In this document: one piece after another, positions 1 to 18,420 of the stretch
How positions within the stretch are numbered: position 1 is the first letter of the stretch
Layout: every line of letters starts with the position of its first letter
Source: Nyssa sinensis
Lineage: Eukaryota; Streptophyta; Magnoliopsida; Cornales; Nyssaceae
NCBI GenBank assembly: GCA_008638375.1
Contig: CM018035.1
Coordinates: 3,027,501-3,091,500, forward strand
DNA length: 64,000 nucleotides
Reading direction: 5' to 3'
The notes under the pieces: model-generated
What the model saw: the letters and a program-made list of their open reading frames with translations, nothing else
Databases searched by the model: none
Told to the model about the DNA's origin: nothing
Made by a program: the position numbers and the translations under genes

Positions 1-90
1 AACTACAACCCACACCACCACCATTGCGCTGCCACTATCACCAACCTCTAGTACTAGTCACTAGTGCACTACCACCACCCACCATCACTA

Positions 91-330
91 AGGCCATCTC
101 CAGCAGACCAGTGGTTACTCAAATTTAAGTAAAAATTTGAGTTTGAAGCTCTCTAGTGGTCACCCTAGGTTTTACTCAAATCTTTTGTAAAAAATTCCCA
201 TCATGCCCCAAATGTTTTAAATTTGACTATAAATAGTGATTTGAGTCTATGAATACTATGGTACAGATTTGGGTTTAAGTTTGAGTAAAAATGAATTTCA
301 TGTGTTTGGATCAAGGGTTGGAGAGGGTTT
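91..330. mobile_element. Possible Tourist/PIF-like MITE
   Basis: The stretch begins with GGCCATCTCCAGCAG and ends near GGTTGGAGAGGG, which form a loose terminal inverted pair. Inside, TTTTACTCAAA and TTTGAGTAAAA recur in both orientations, so the segment can fold on itself. Termini containing ATCTCC also occur at the right end of the Harbinger element near 47.0 kb. I infer a non-autonomous relative. Boundaries and target-site duplication are not clear. Confidence 0.35.
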
Positions 331-1091
331 TTTTTTTTGAGGATTTAGACTAAATTTGAGTTTGAGTCAATATTTGAGTCACCATTACTATCATCCTAAC
401 ACCAAGACAACCGTTGCGACAATGACAAGTAAAGCAGATTATCTAAAACCCTTTCTCCTATTATCCCTACAAAAGAATGTCACTGAGAAAAAGGGCAGAG
501 ATGGTGAAACCCCTGAAAGGCTTAACAATAACCATCCAATTTCCACTTTCACCCCTGTCAAGAGCTCCCAAACTTCAATTTTCACTCTTTATGCACCCTT
601 CAATTAAAAGTTCCCAATTGAACTGTTATCTCTGAAGTGCTAATCAGGTAGGTAGAATTTCAAAAACTTCCCTCGAAAATATTCCTTTTTAGCCTAAATG
701 TTGAGCTAATTGCAGAACGAAGAAATCAAACTTAAAATGACCGACCCAAGAAATTAATACTGACCACCATGTAACTGAGTTCAGCTATAGAACAACAACA
801 CGGAAATTAGTAATATTGACAACTTGAAACCCTAAAAAAATGGGTAATATTGACAGCTAAACATTCAGGATGGTCTGATCAACAATATACATACACAGAG
901 GAGTTTATAATAGATAAATGCGATAATTGAGATAATTATAAGAGATAAATGATTAATCAATAGATTAACAGAGTCAAATCACAACCTTATCTAAAACAGA
1001 TATCAAATTAAACCACAATATCTTAATTATCAGGAAAAAAATTAAAATTATTTAAATTACCAAAAACATTATTGAATTAATTTGAGTCGAA
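331..1091. other. No gene seen; downstream of MYB exon 1
   Basis: I looked on the minus strand for a second MYB exon encoding the SHAQKYF-type MYB repeat, and found none here. The short open frames have no recognisable domain. The stretch could be intron of the MYB gene. Confidence 0.5.
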
Positions 1092-1421
1092 TTAAAAACC
1101 TTTCTTTCTTTCGGCACGGCGATTGGAGGAACACGTGGCGTGAGCAGGATCATCTGAGAGGTAACCATCGGGGACGTGTACCGGGTCGCGAAAAGGGTCC
1201 GAGGAAGGAGAGCCGGGATTTGGTGAAGCAGCCGGAGAGGAAGACGAATGGAAGTGAGCAGAGAGGTTCCCCATACTCGCACTCTTCTTGATGATCGAAC
1301 CATCAGTAAGTCTTACCCCAAAAATCTTCACACCACTGCTACTGCCGCCGCCGCCACCTCTCGACGGGCAAGTTCGAGAGTTGTGGCCGTTGTTGCTGCA
1401 AAAAGAGCACCGCCGAGTCAT
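1092..1421 (-). CDS. MYB transcription factor (KUA1/MYBS3-like), first exon only
   Basis: The first residues MTRRCSFCSNNGHNSRTCP form the CX2CX4HX4C zinc-knuckle of the plant 1R-MYB (MYBS3/KUA1/CCA1-like SHAQKYF) family. VKIFGVRLTDGS follows; this matches the R/KLFGVXLT motif, an EAR-like repressor region in this family. The exon ends in ERKKG, the usual boundary just before the VPWTEEEH start of the MYB repeat, and a GT donor overlaps that glycine codon (GGT). The rest of the open frame to TAA is read-through into the intron. The MYB domain exon is not found in the 1,090 bases that remain downstream, so the gene has a long intron crossing the window edge or is truncated. These proteins are nuclear transcriptional regulators in sugar, hormone and senescence responses. 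The start is the first ATG of the conserved N-terminus. Confidence 0.8.
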   Translation of the reverse strand: MTRRCSFCSNNGHNSRTCPSRGGGGGSSSGVKIFGVRLTDGSIIKKSASMGNLSAHFHSSSSPAASPNPGSPSSDPFRDPVHVPDGYLSDDPAHATCSSNRRAERKKGF

Positions 1422-1620
1422 GGCCGCGGGTTCTCTACCACCACTCGACTCGGTCTCCCAATTACCGAATCAAACTAACGATTTAGAAAGAAAGGTTCAT
1501 ACGGTAGACAGGATATGGAAGAAATGTTTTGAACTTTTGACAGAGAAGAGGAAGAGGGTTCTGCATGTGTTTTTTTTAGCATTACTAGAAAGAATACTTA
1601 TTTGAGAGGGAGGAGGTAAT
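1422..1620 (-). promoter_or_regulatory. Probable 5' UTR/promoter of the MYB gene
   Basis: On the minus strand this lies immediately upstream of the MYB start codon. It is more GC-rich than its surroundings next to the ATG and has CT-rich tracts (TTCCTCTTCTCTG), typical of dicot leaders. No TATA box is assigned. Confidence 0.4.
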
Positions 1621-1829
1621 TAAGGGCTGGTTTTAAAGGTTAATTACGGAACTAGCCGAACGCGGTGGTTCGTTCGTTGGATTTCTGTTGAAATTACTAT
1701 TTTATCCCGTTATAAGATAATGTCCTGCTTTCGCGTCATGCTCTCGTGCTTTCCAGATTTTTCCCTCTTTTTATTGTTTTTTAAAGCAAACCTTGTATTC
1801 TTGATTTATTCTAGATAATATTATTGCTA

Positions 1830-2287
1830 GGGGTGTCAATTTGTGTTATTATATTATTTTCAGATCGTGTCAAATCATAAATATTCAAAAATATACATTA
1901 ATCCTAACCTGACACTATTAACTAATTGTGTCAAGTTTCAAAACTCAAACTCAACCCATTTATTAAACAGATTCTATCTTTCAATATGTATAGATAATTT
2001 TCATGTTTAGTAAACTTTGAATATGTACTAAATCAAAGTAGAAACCTCTTTTATAAATAAAAAATTTCAAAATCTTGATAAATTTTCAATATAAGACGAA
2101 TTACCTTAACTCGTGATATTTTTTATAATTAAACGTGTTAAATCGTGTTAAACAGATTAACACTACTAAAATTCAAACACGACATATTTATTAATCGTGT
2201 TATACGTGTCAACCCGTTTATGACCCAAACTCATTTATGTTAAACGTAAACTCGTTAACTTCGCGTCGTGTCAAAAATTGACACCCC
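1830..2287. mobile_element. MITE with GGGGTGTCAATTT termini
   Basis: The element starts GGGGTGTCAATTTGTG and ends with AAAATTGACACCCC, an inverted repeat of about 14 bp. It is flanked on both sides by TA (1828-1829 and 2288-2289). The interior has repeated CGTGTTAA/CGTGTCAA words and no coding capacity. This terminal sequence is a common dicot non-autonomous DNA element. Confidence 0.7.
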
Positions 2288-2289
2288 TA

Positions 2290-3172
2290 ATTACTGTAAA
2301 CACGAACTCAAACAAAGTCGAGTTTTTAATTCATGATTTAAAAATTAAAAATAAGTTAATTTGATTAAATGAAAATTTAATTTTTTTTATGGATCAATAA
2401 GAGAGTATTTTGGATCATCTTACATGCATTAGACTAAAATTTTTTTCTTCGTGACAACTAGACTCATCCATTTTAAGTCAGCTTACATGCATCAAATTAA
2501 ATCTACTTATTATTTTAAATTTTTTTTTAATATATTAAGAACTCTCCGGATCTTGTGGATTGATGAACGACCAAATTTAATGACCAAACACTTAACTATT
2601 CTACTAACTCCACTCATCATGATCACACAATAAAAAAGGGCTTGACATTATTATGACAAGGATTCATCCATCGACCTTCCTCCTCAAGAGTAAGGAGATA
2701 CCATTTCGAAATTAAAAATTAAATTTTCAATTTTAAGGAAATGAAGAGTTTTAGACAGGCTGTAAGCATTGGCATAAAAGTTGTGGGTTTAGAAGGGTTA
2801 GCATTGACTGCATATACAAAGTTTTTACAACTATTTGAGACAATGAGACAAGTGAAAGGATTTCAACGTTCATTTTTTAAAAGGACAAACAAATCTCAAA
2901 CGGATAAGGCTTTGGCAATTGAAAATTTAAGTTGATAGACATTATCCATCGCATCTGAAGCACAGACTTGCAAAGACCACGTTTACGCAAACCTTAAAGA
3001 CAAGAATATCTAAACAATGACATTCACAAACAATGAGCATCTTCAATCACCGTTTAATAATTAATTAATAGAACTCAACTCAACTCAACTCAACTTAATC
3101 TTTATCTTCACTCGTTATTTTTCTCGATTTAAAATCATTCATCAGTTAGACCACATATTATTATATATTTTT
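2290..3172. other. No gene recognised
   Basis: AT-rich DNA. The open frame at 2741-2935 (64 codons) has no recognisable domain and no neighbouring exon support. A short (AACTC)n tract lies near 3067-3090. Confidence 0.5.
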
Positions 3173-3174
3173 AA

Positions 3175-3668
3175 GTAAATTACACTGACATTTCTAATAA
3201 TTACAAAAACATCTCGTGAAGTTTTTACAATTATACTATATTCTTTATTTTTACTAACAAATTATACATACTACTGTTCCTATTTGATTTTTACAATGAT
3301 GAAAATACTCCTTTTATATTTTTCTTTTACATTTTTTTCAATTTTGACTATTTTTTTTTCCAATTTTTGTATGAACTATTTATTTTATATAAAAAAATTA
3401 AAGTAAATAACTTATGTTTTTATTTTTGATCAGAAATGTTTTAATCAATATTAATCTTTACAAAAAAGTTTAAAAAATTGGTCAAGATTAAAAAAATATA
3501 AAAATAAAATAAAATAGACATTTTTGTCATTTAAAAAAAATAGACTGAAGGGAAGGTATACATAAATTGTCAGTAAAAATTAGAGAAGGTATTGTAATTT
3601 CATAAATTTCAAAAGAGATCTTTATAATTATCATAAATTTCAGAAGATGTCATATAATTTATCTTATA
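3175..3668. mobile_element. Foldback element/MITE with long terminal inverted repeats
   Basis: The first ~115 bases (AAATTACACTGACATTTC..., then TTTTTACTAACAAATTAT) are matched imperfectly by the reverse complement of the last ~125 bases (AAATTATATGACATCTTC..., then TTTTTACTGACAATTTAT). The interior is A/T homopolymer-rich and non-coding. Confidence 0.6.
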
Positions 3669-6600
3669 TTTTGAACCATCTTTACCAAAAATTATTTTAG
3701 TGTTCCACCCCTTGTAATTCTATTACTTAGTAATTAGTAAAAATCTTGTTATGTTATTAATTATTAGAATTAAAAATATGTATGTTTATGTATGTATCAT
3801 GATATATATATATATATATATATATTAGAATTAAAAACATGTTATAAATATCTGCTGATCAGATAGTAAATTTCCTAACTCACAATTAACAGCAGCAGTC
3901 CCTTTGTTTTTTCTTTTTTCCTTATACGTTATATCCCATGTTTGGACATAGACACAACATAAGAACGCGGCCAAATGAATAGTATATGTTTTAACAGAGG
4001 CAGTGATGGAAGAGGAGGGTGTTTTGGGAAATTACGGGGTATGATATTTTTGGCGTGTATGATAGGGAAAAGCGTTCCAAGTCAATTAGGACTCTAAAAA
4101 GTCTAGTGGGAATGTACTAACGGGCGACAAGGAGCCACGTGGAAGCGAGGGTGGCCCACCTTTACTTTACGTGGGGGCTGACGAAGGGGTTGGTGGCAAA
4201 GATCCACCGGCTCAACTCATTACCTCCCTAATCCGTATTGTTATCCATTTTCTTATCATTCTTTATCTTTTGCAAACATCTTTTGTAAATGCCTAAATAA
4301 GCTTTAACAATCATTGGGTGTCGCATCAAACCAGATCCCATTCAAACTCTTTTTTTTTGCTCCCTCAAAAAATATGATTGATGCAACGAGAAATCTTCAT
4401 AATGTAATTGATTTGTGTAATAAACACATGTAATATATATGTGTATTGTATATATAATTGTAAATAAAATAAATATATATAATATATGCATCAATCATAT
4501 TACGCATACAAATATTTACAATTAATACTAGTATTCTTTTAAATACAATTATTATTGACATAAGAATAATATAATAACTTAGATTAAAAATTTTTAAAGT
4601 GATTATCTTTGTTAATTTACAGCGTTTTATTGATCAGATATACAATACTTGGATGAAAATCCAAGCTGGGGCAACCCAATGTTTGTTTAGAATCATGCAT
4701 ATGATACAAAGCTTATATTTTTATTGTAAAGGGTAATTATTTCAGTTCAAGAATTAAGACATTTATAAAAAAAAAAGGATAAAGAAATTTGGTTGGTGAC
4801 TTGTTAAATAAGTTAAGAAAATGTCATTATTCAATATTAGAGGACATAGATTAATTTTTGACATTATAAAAATAATACTTACTTCCTAAATAGATTAAAA
4901 GAATAACTTCTTACATAGATTCGTGTTATAATTTTAATCTGTTATATATATAATTACATGAATATCGTATGATTATTTAGTTTTAATTAAAAACATTTCA
5001 GACAAGTCACAACTCACAAGATACAGCAAACAAAGATGAATTAACAAAAAGGGTTGTCCCATACTCAAAAGTAGATGCTAATGTGGTATGCTCCTTTTTT
5101 GCTTATTGTCTGCAATGGAATGAACTTTTCAATCAATTTTCTTAGAATTACTATTTCGGCCGCATCCTTATTATGAATTTATGATATTTAAGATTCACGA
5201 AACGTGCGATAAAAGAAAAAAAAATATTTTTTTTTTCCAGTCAAAGGAAGAAGTATGTTTCCCTTAATTTTTGAGCCCAACAATTATGAGGAATATATAT
5301 AATCATTTAATCAGGATAGGTGAGATACTAAAGTAAACAAGAAAACGAATCTAAAATCATGTGTACACATAAAAGCACAAAGATTTATATTGTTCATTCT
5401 AAAATAAGATTACGTAGATAACTACTACGATTTTACTATTATTTAAAAGCGTTACCAAGTCACAATGAGATGCGACTTTTTAACTATAAATACATAAAAT
5501 TATGATAACAGAAAAACAATATGAAATACAAAAAACACCCTTATAAAAATTCGTCTTAAGGGCACGCCCCCAGACCCTCACCTTCGGAGAAGGGGCCTCC
5601 CGTCCCCCTACAACTTTTCAGCCAACTTATTACAAAATTAGACCTACAAAAAAAAGACTAATGTTCAATACTTTCATAATCTACATTATCCAACAACAAT
5701 TATACAAAAACTAAAACGTTAAGAAAAAATCTAACTATCTAACAAATTAGTCAATTACTCAACAAGTATCTAACAATTAGTCAGTTATCCAATAACTATA
5801 CAGGAGATTCACAATTATGGACCCAATAGAAAAAATCTAACCCAGCATCTCATGACTCGAAAAGAGAAATAGGATGTATGACCTTTTCTTTGAAAAAAAG
5901 AAAAGAAAAGAAATGAATTAACCCAAGTCAACCTTAAAAATTTCAATTGATCATTTCAATATGTGGCGTGGGCCCTCCAAAATGTGGTTGGATGATGTAT
6001 TATTCTATATGTTTGGCCTTATCTAATAAAGATTTTTTCCCCCCAAAAATTGACGTATGAATGAAGGTAAGACTCATTTGACTTAACTACCCATTGCCCA
6101 ATATAAATAGATTCGGACAGTTTAAATGCTTTTAAAATTTGTATAATAAATAATATAGTATTAATGCAATAAAATTATATTAATTATATAATTTAAAATG
6201 TTATTAATAATTAAATATTATATTAATAACATATTATTTAAAATATAATTTTTTAAAAATATAGCACTCCTCTTGTTCTTAAACCTTGATTAAGCTAAGT
6301 TTGATCCATATAATGCTAATCCTAGAAACGTATATGAAGACAATTACTTTCTTGCCCCTGGCATATGGTATGGTCTACCGACCCCAAGATTTTTAACCAA
6401 GTGGAACCTTATCTTATTTTAAGACAAAGAGATGTAGATTAGGTACGGACAGGTGCGGCTTTCGAGGCAACACATGCTTTATTAGCCAATTGAATGAAGG
6501 AAAGTGAAGCTTTGCGGTCTGTATGAGGTATTATTGGTGCGTACGTTACATTACATGTTAATGCGTTTAATTCGAGAATTTTTTTTTATATATATAATAT

Positions 6601-8175
6601 AAATTATATTGATATTTTTTTAAATTTTACATTTTATTTTACTGGATTATTCAAGAATTTTTCTCTTTTATTTTTGTTGATGAATTACAAATATCTCTTT
6701 CAGTAAATTTTTTTTTATATGATAAAATCTTTGTTTTTATTTTTTTTGACTAGTTTTTTTTATAACTTTTTTTAAATAATTTTTTATTTTACATAAAAAT
6801 AAATTTAAGATTTTAATTAAAAAGAAAATATAAAAGAAAACATGAAATGGGCATATCTTATATGTGTCTCTGCGTGGATATACCCAAGGTTGTGGAGGGG
6901 TTTGCTTTTTATCTTCTTTCCTATAAAGAAGAATGAGATAATAAAAAATAAGAGTATGTTGCATTGAATGGGGGCTTCCAGGACTCCCTTAGTGAGAAGC
7001 ATCAAACTTTAATTTCAGATAAGGACACTGAGTTTCCATATATACTGCCACTCGCACGTGGAATCACGTGAGCAAACCCTGTAATTGTACGGAAAAATAA
7101 GCCTAATCCTACTTTCAAAATTTTCCTCTCCATTTACCTAACAACTCACAACAAACCCCCTTCCCCCTTTCTCTCTATTCTTTCTTTTACCATAAATTTA
7201 GGGTGCAAAATAAATGGATTCTCCCACAAGAGAAATTATTGAAATGATCAATTTTAATGATTTCAACGATTAAATGATAAGTCATCTATGCATGTATAGT
7301 TGTAGATGTAACCTTCAATTTGACATGTGCATTTACAATTGTAGACGTGACCCTCAATCTGACCTATAAAAGCCACCAAATAATTGCTTTTCTCATAGAG
7401 TTACATTTTGTCTCGTTGTGGGACTCATCAAAAGTGGACCTCATATGGAGCGAGTCTCACACAAATGTATTTCATTTGAAACGAAAATGTATCGGACTCT
7501 CAAAAAAGAAAGGCAACATTGCGGATTCCTGCTAAAATAATGGACCGGGTTGAGCTCAAAGAATAAGGTTCTCGCCTGACCGTAGGCCCTAAGTTTTTTT
7601 TATTGTAAAATTATAAGTTGTAGAAAATTTATTTATTCTAAAAAAAATTAGAACAGTAAAATAATAAAAACAATAAAACTAATTACACATCTTTACATCA
7701 ATTAATAATTAATGAGTATTAAAACATGAACAATGATCTCCGTGTCTAAATCTTGTTTATGGCCATTACCATGTCCTCCATCAGATGCATGGCCTAACTA
7801 TAGGTGCACCAAATATAAGAACAAACTGTCTAGCTGGATGAACTGCATTTGCATTTGCCATTTATTTCAAGCAATGCTTTTTCTATGTTGGTTAATTGGT
7901 ACACTTTTCTGCTTCATTGAATTTCTTTTGGGGAGATCATGGCTGTCATAGTCTTGAACTTTTTATCAGTTTATGCAAGGATTGGGCTTGACTTCAAGTC
8001 AGGTTGGGCTTGGCCTGCATAAAAAATGGGTCCAGTGGACCGGACCACGAGCCTTCGGGTTACTTTTGCAGCCCTATTTATATTTATCGTCCAATATTTA
8101 ATATGGAAAAGTCTATCCTTGTCAAAAAAGTCAAAAATCAAAAAAATAAGTTGTTTACATCATTGAAGTGTCATT
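3669..8175. other. Long AT-rich interval without a recognised gene
   Basis: There is an (AT)n run at about 3801-3825. A GC-richer patch at about 4110-4210 contains the palindrome CCACGTGG (G-box core), and 7050-7080 contains a second CACGTG with a pyrimidine-rich stretch after it. These look promoter-like, but no coding exon follows that I can recognise. The open frames at 6737-7951 show no domain. Confidence 0.45.
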
Positions 8176-8919
8176 TAAGCCATGTTTTGGGCAGTGGGAT
8201 AAGAAAGTTGGATAGAATAAATATTATATAATCACATGTTTAGTATTTTTTATTGGATTGGATATATTTCATGAATCACTTCTATCCCACTTGGGTGGGA
8301 TAATGTGATGGTATTAAAGTTATCACATTCCACTTAAATGAAAATACAATATCACGTCATCAAAAATAAATTACAACGCTATAATATAGAAAGATGAAGA
8401 CTTAGAAGAGTCAATTTTAAAAATCACACTTGTCGTTTTTTTTGTTGTTCAAATTTTTTTTATATGTTCTAGATTTTTTACTGTATTTTTTATATCAATA
8501 AATGGATGATTCTTAGTAATACGGACCATAATTTTTTTGAATAACCTTGAAAGTGTGAGACTATTATATTTTGAATGATATTTGCACAATCACATTCTAA
8601 AATATTGTGATTATAGTTATTAGATTTTGTAATTAATTTGTGAATAAAATTTAATTTTAGATACTCGTATGCATATATTTGAAAAAAAATGGCTTTCATA
8701 AAAATAATTTTTGAAGACCAACTTTATATCTAAACCTTATATTCGGTAAGCACTCAAACATAAAAATATGATATAACAACGCATCAAACTTTTTATCCGG
8801 GTCAATTTCAAATACTAAATTAGAATATTCAATATCTCACAATATTTTATATCATATACGATCTAATTATATCTTATCCAATTCCGCTTTGTTATCTAAT
8901 CGTCCAAACAACACCTTAA
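8176..8919. mobile_element. MITE-like element (PIF/Tourist or hAT type)
   Basis: The left end (TAAGCCATGTTTTGGGCAG, then GGATAAGAAAGTTGGATA) resembles the reverse complement of the right end (TTAAGGTGTTGTTTGGACG, then GATAACAAAGCGGAATTGGATA). TAA/TTA at the edges would fit a PIF-type target duplication. There is no coding capacity. Confidence 0.5.
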
Positions 8920-9848
8920 CTTGTAACAAATAACATGTTGTCACATCATTTGATATTTCACTTTTGATAAAAATGTTTAAGAAGCATTGCTCATTTAATA
9001 ACTAATATTTTTATAATTTTGATAATCAAAAGATTTTGGAAGAACCAAATTAGTTCCATAGTGAATAGTCAATAATTGTATTACTTTAGTAATTAATATT
9101 TTTTTTGTAAAAAAAAATTATATTACAATTATTAGAAGAAAAAAAACATATAAAATTACAAAATAATATGTAAGTAATTTTGATAATGTTTTAGTCAACA
9201 AAATTTTATCAATCAAATACATAAAGTAAATTATATCACCAATCTCACGGACATTACATCCATAATTTTTTTTTTTTTAAGTTATTCTTAATTTCTTTTT
9301 CAACCTTACAAGAGATTTAGTTGAAACTTATGTAGTGTTTTTGTTTCTTTTCCAAATTTAAAAGAAACATTTCTTGTACGGGAGATGAAAAAAATTTATT
9401 ACTTAATAATTTACTAATTACTAAATTTATTGTTATACATAATTAAATAAGATTAGCTTACACATGATCTAAAAATAGTTATTCTCACATCTCACAATAA
9501 CTTTATTTAAAAAAAAATTCATAATGTTATTTTTATATTGTATACATTTAATGTTAAGTAAATTAGATATAAATAAGTTTTTGACTCATAAACTTATATT
9601 TTAAAAGCGCGATACTTAATAATTATAAAATTTTAATTAATTTGATTTTTGAGATGCATAAATATCATGAGTCAGATGTGAAAAATCTCTTCTTTTATTA
9701 ATAATTATTAAAAAGTTGTTATCAATTTTTGCTAGGTTAATACTTATTTGAAAATTTTTTAAAGTTCAAAATTGGACAATTTCGCACACTTAGCTTTTAA
9801 TCAACTATAAACAAAAAATAAAAATAAAATTGATGTATTTATAAAGTT
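8920..9848. other. AT-rich DNA, nothing recognised
   Basis: Low-complexity A/T-rich sequence with no open frame of interest and no clear repeat boundary. Confidence 0.5.
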
Positions 9849-10145
9849 TGTTGGTATCTTACATTAGATGTGATCTATAATGAACTTATAAAGACGATGC
9901 AGGATACCTCTATTTCGTCAATGAACTGGAAGCTTAGATATATCAAAGCGGACAATACTTTCAAGTGTGGATGAGCCACACATTTAACATGATATTAGAG
10001 CTGAGATTGTGTCTGTGCCAAAGTTGAAATGTTGGCATCCCACGTTGGATGCACACGATGTCCATCATGGAGATGGTGCAAGACAAACTCGTGAAAACTC
10101 GCTAATAAACTAACAAATCACAATTGAATCAAGCGTCTAACAAAA
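9849..10145 (+). mobile_element. Fossil LTR/TRIM-like retroelement remnant
   Basis: TGTTGGTATCTTACATTAGATG at 9849 and TGTTGGCATCCCACGTTGGATG at 10030 look like two decayed LTR starts. Between them, 9986-10001 reads AACATGATATTAGAGC. This is close to the TGGTATCAGAGC primer-binding site complementary to initiator tRNA-Met used by Ty1/copia and TRIM elements. The left LTR would end CACACA at about 9982. No gag or pol is present. The right LTR end is not resolved. Confidence 0.45.
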
Positions 10146-12139
10146 GTAAGTAAGATTCAGATGTATTATGAGTCCCGCTAACTTATATTTATAAATATAA
10201 TTTCTAAAAAATATTTAAAAAATTTCCAATAAAAAACCCTATATTTAGGAATATATAGTGATAAAATTGACTTGTGTAACATTACTGTATTACTGAATTT
10301 CCTTTTATCGCGGAAATGGGAAGAAAAAGAAGAAGAAAAGAAGAAGTCATGCTGCCGTCTGTGTGAATTGGATTGTTGAGCAGGAGGGCGGCTGGGATGG
10401 TGGTTGAGAATTGGGTCAACAGTTGGTAAAGAAAACCACACGCAATTCCACTTTCTATTAATACTTTGTATGTTCATTCTAACACGCTTTTCAACTTGGA
10501 ACTACGTTTGGATCCAAGAAACTTGGATAGAACAAACGACTCTGTTTGATTTATTCTAGGTTTTTGACAGGTTGAGGAAAAATCGTAATTCTTATGATTT
10601 CCAGCTGTTGTGGTTTTTATAGGGTATCCAAATGTTGGGATACAATTTCTGCATTGACTATGGCCCTAAATGGAGGACCCATTTGAAAATTCTCTTTGAC
10701 ATTTCGTCTCCAGGAAGTGGATTGAAATTAGGTGTCAATGTCATGGACTTGGTAGTGTAGGCTATATGGTTCATTTGTCAGGAAAAAAAGAATGGAAGTA
10801 AGGAAGGAAAGTGGGGAAGATAAAAAATGGAAAGTAAGGTTTTCATAATTTGGTTGGAGAGAAAGAAGGCAAGTGAAAGGGGGAAAGGAGAAGGGTTTTT
10901 CCAAGTACCCCTCTCTCCCTAAATCTACTTATATTTTCAATTGAAAGTCTCTCGATTTCATTAGAAATAAAAAGAGTTTATTTCTTTCACAAGATTAGTT
11001 CTATTACAAGTGAAAGGTCCATAATAACTCTCGACAATTTAAGACTTAAAACAACAAAGTAACAACTATATATATATATATATATATATTATAATATAAA
11101 ATTGCAATAGTTTTTTTCTGAAAATTTTACAATTTTGCATTTCTTATGCCAAATGGAAATGTAAGCACCTTTCCATGGTTTTAGATAATTTTTTTTCCTT
11201 TTGGTCCCAAGTAAATAGATGGTCAAATGATAAAAAAAAGAATCCATATCACTACTTTAGGGTGATGATTCTTTTCTCACTTAGGTTAAAAATTATTCAT
11301 TTAATTTCATTAGTTTAACTGGTTGCTCAGACCAATCCATTTTTTATAAAATGTGTAGTACTTTGAAGATACTAAAGCCTCCCAGCCTGTGTACAAATAT
11401 TAGTGTTCTGTGAAATTTTTAACCTCACTCAGTGTAATTTATTTTGTAATTTCTACTACCCATGTAAATTTTTTAGTTAATTCTCTGACTAATGTAACTT
11501 TTAAAAGCATTTTTCAAGAAATGCTTTCCAACTTTTTTTTTTATCCGAAAATATTTTAAAAAAACGCTTTTAAAAGCATATTTTTAAAAGACTTTTTTGA
11601 CTTAAAATGTAAAATCCCAATCATTAACAAATTATTTATCACTTCTTTTAAAGAGAAGTCTTTTCAAAAGATATCTTTTAAAAAAATTAATTTAAAAACA
11701 TTTTTTAAAAATATGACTTTAAATGTATAAATCCGGGAATTAACTAAAAGATTACAGGAGTTACAGAATTAACAAAATAAACTGCATGAATGAAGCGAAA
11801 AACTCTGTTTTAGTGTTTGTACAAAGAGATAACTAGATTTCCTCTTTCAATAATCAAGTAGTCTGCTCGAGCAACACCCACCAGATAACTCAAAAAGGTT
11901 TTCTTGGAAAAACTCTGTATTTTTATTTCGTGTATAATTTTCACTAGTCCACAACATTGTCAAGCTAACATTGATCTTTTAACTGATCTGACTAGCAACA
12001 CCCACCATGCTTCTACCTACCCAACAACAATATAACTTACAATAAGGAAGAAAACAGAAGAAAAAAAATTGTGAAAAATGACAACATTATAATGAACTCT
12101 GAAATAACAGTACTGCAGAATCTTCTGCAAATTCACTGG
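10146..12139. other. Intergenic DNA downstream of the malic enzyme gene
   Basis: Holds an (AT)n run at about 11071-11090. Its last few hundred bases should contain the malic enzyme 3' UTR on the minus strand. The minus-strand open frame at 10178-10477 is Ser/His-rich with no recognisable domain. Confidence 0.4.
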
Positions 12140-18240
<6,101 letters not shown>

Positions 18241-18420
18241 GGCGAAAGAAATGTGAGGAAGTCTTTGCGTGTCTTCCTGTTAAGCCACTGCTGTAGAGAC
18301 TCTGCAAAGAATGGAGACAGAAAAGAGAGGAAAGAGAAAGAGAAAGAGGAGGTCTCTAGGGCAGCTTAGGTATTATCTCCAACTCTCTTTCCCTTCTCTC
18401 TTTCCTATCTGTGTTTGAGC
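18241..18420 (-). promoter_or_regulatory. 5' leader and proximal promoter of the malic enzyme gene
   Basis: Read on the minus strand, the bases before the ATG are strongly pyrimidine-rich (CTTTCTCTTTCTCTTTCC and similar), as in many dicot leaders. The same block is duplicated at about 47.34-47.53 kb next to a dead exon 1 copy. No TATA box is assigned with confidence. Confidence 0.5.

Noticed and set aside
1082..1605. Plus-strand and other-frame open reading frames over the MYB exon
   Set aside because: They are antisense or frame shadows of the GC-rich MYB exon and show no domain of their own.
7214..7273. 19-codon open frame after a promoter-like stretch
   Set aside because: Too short, no homology and no splice continuation that I can support.
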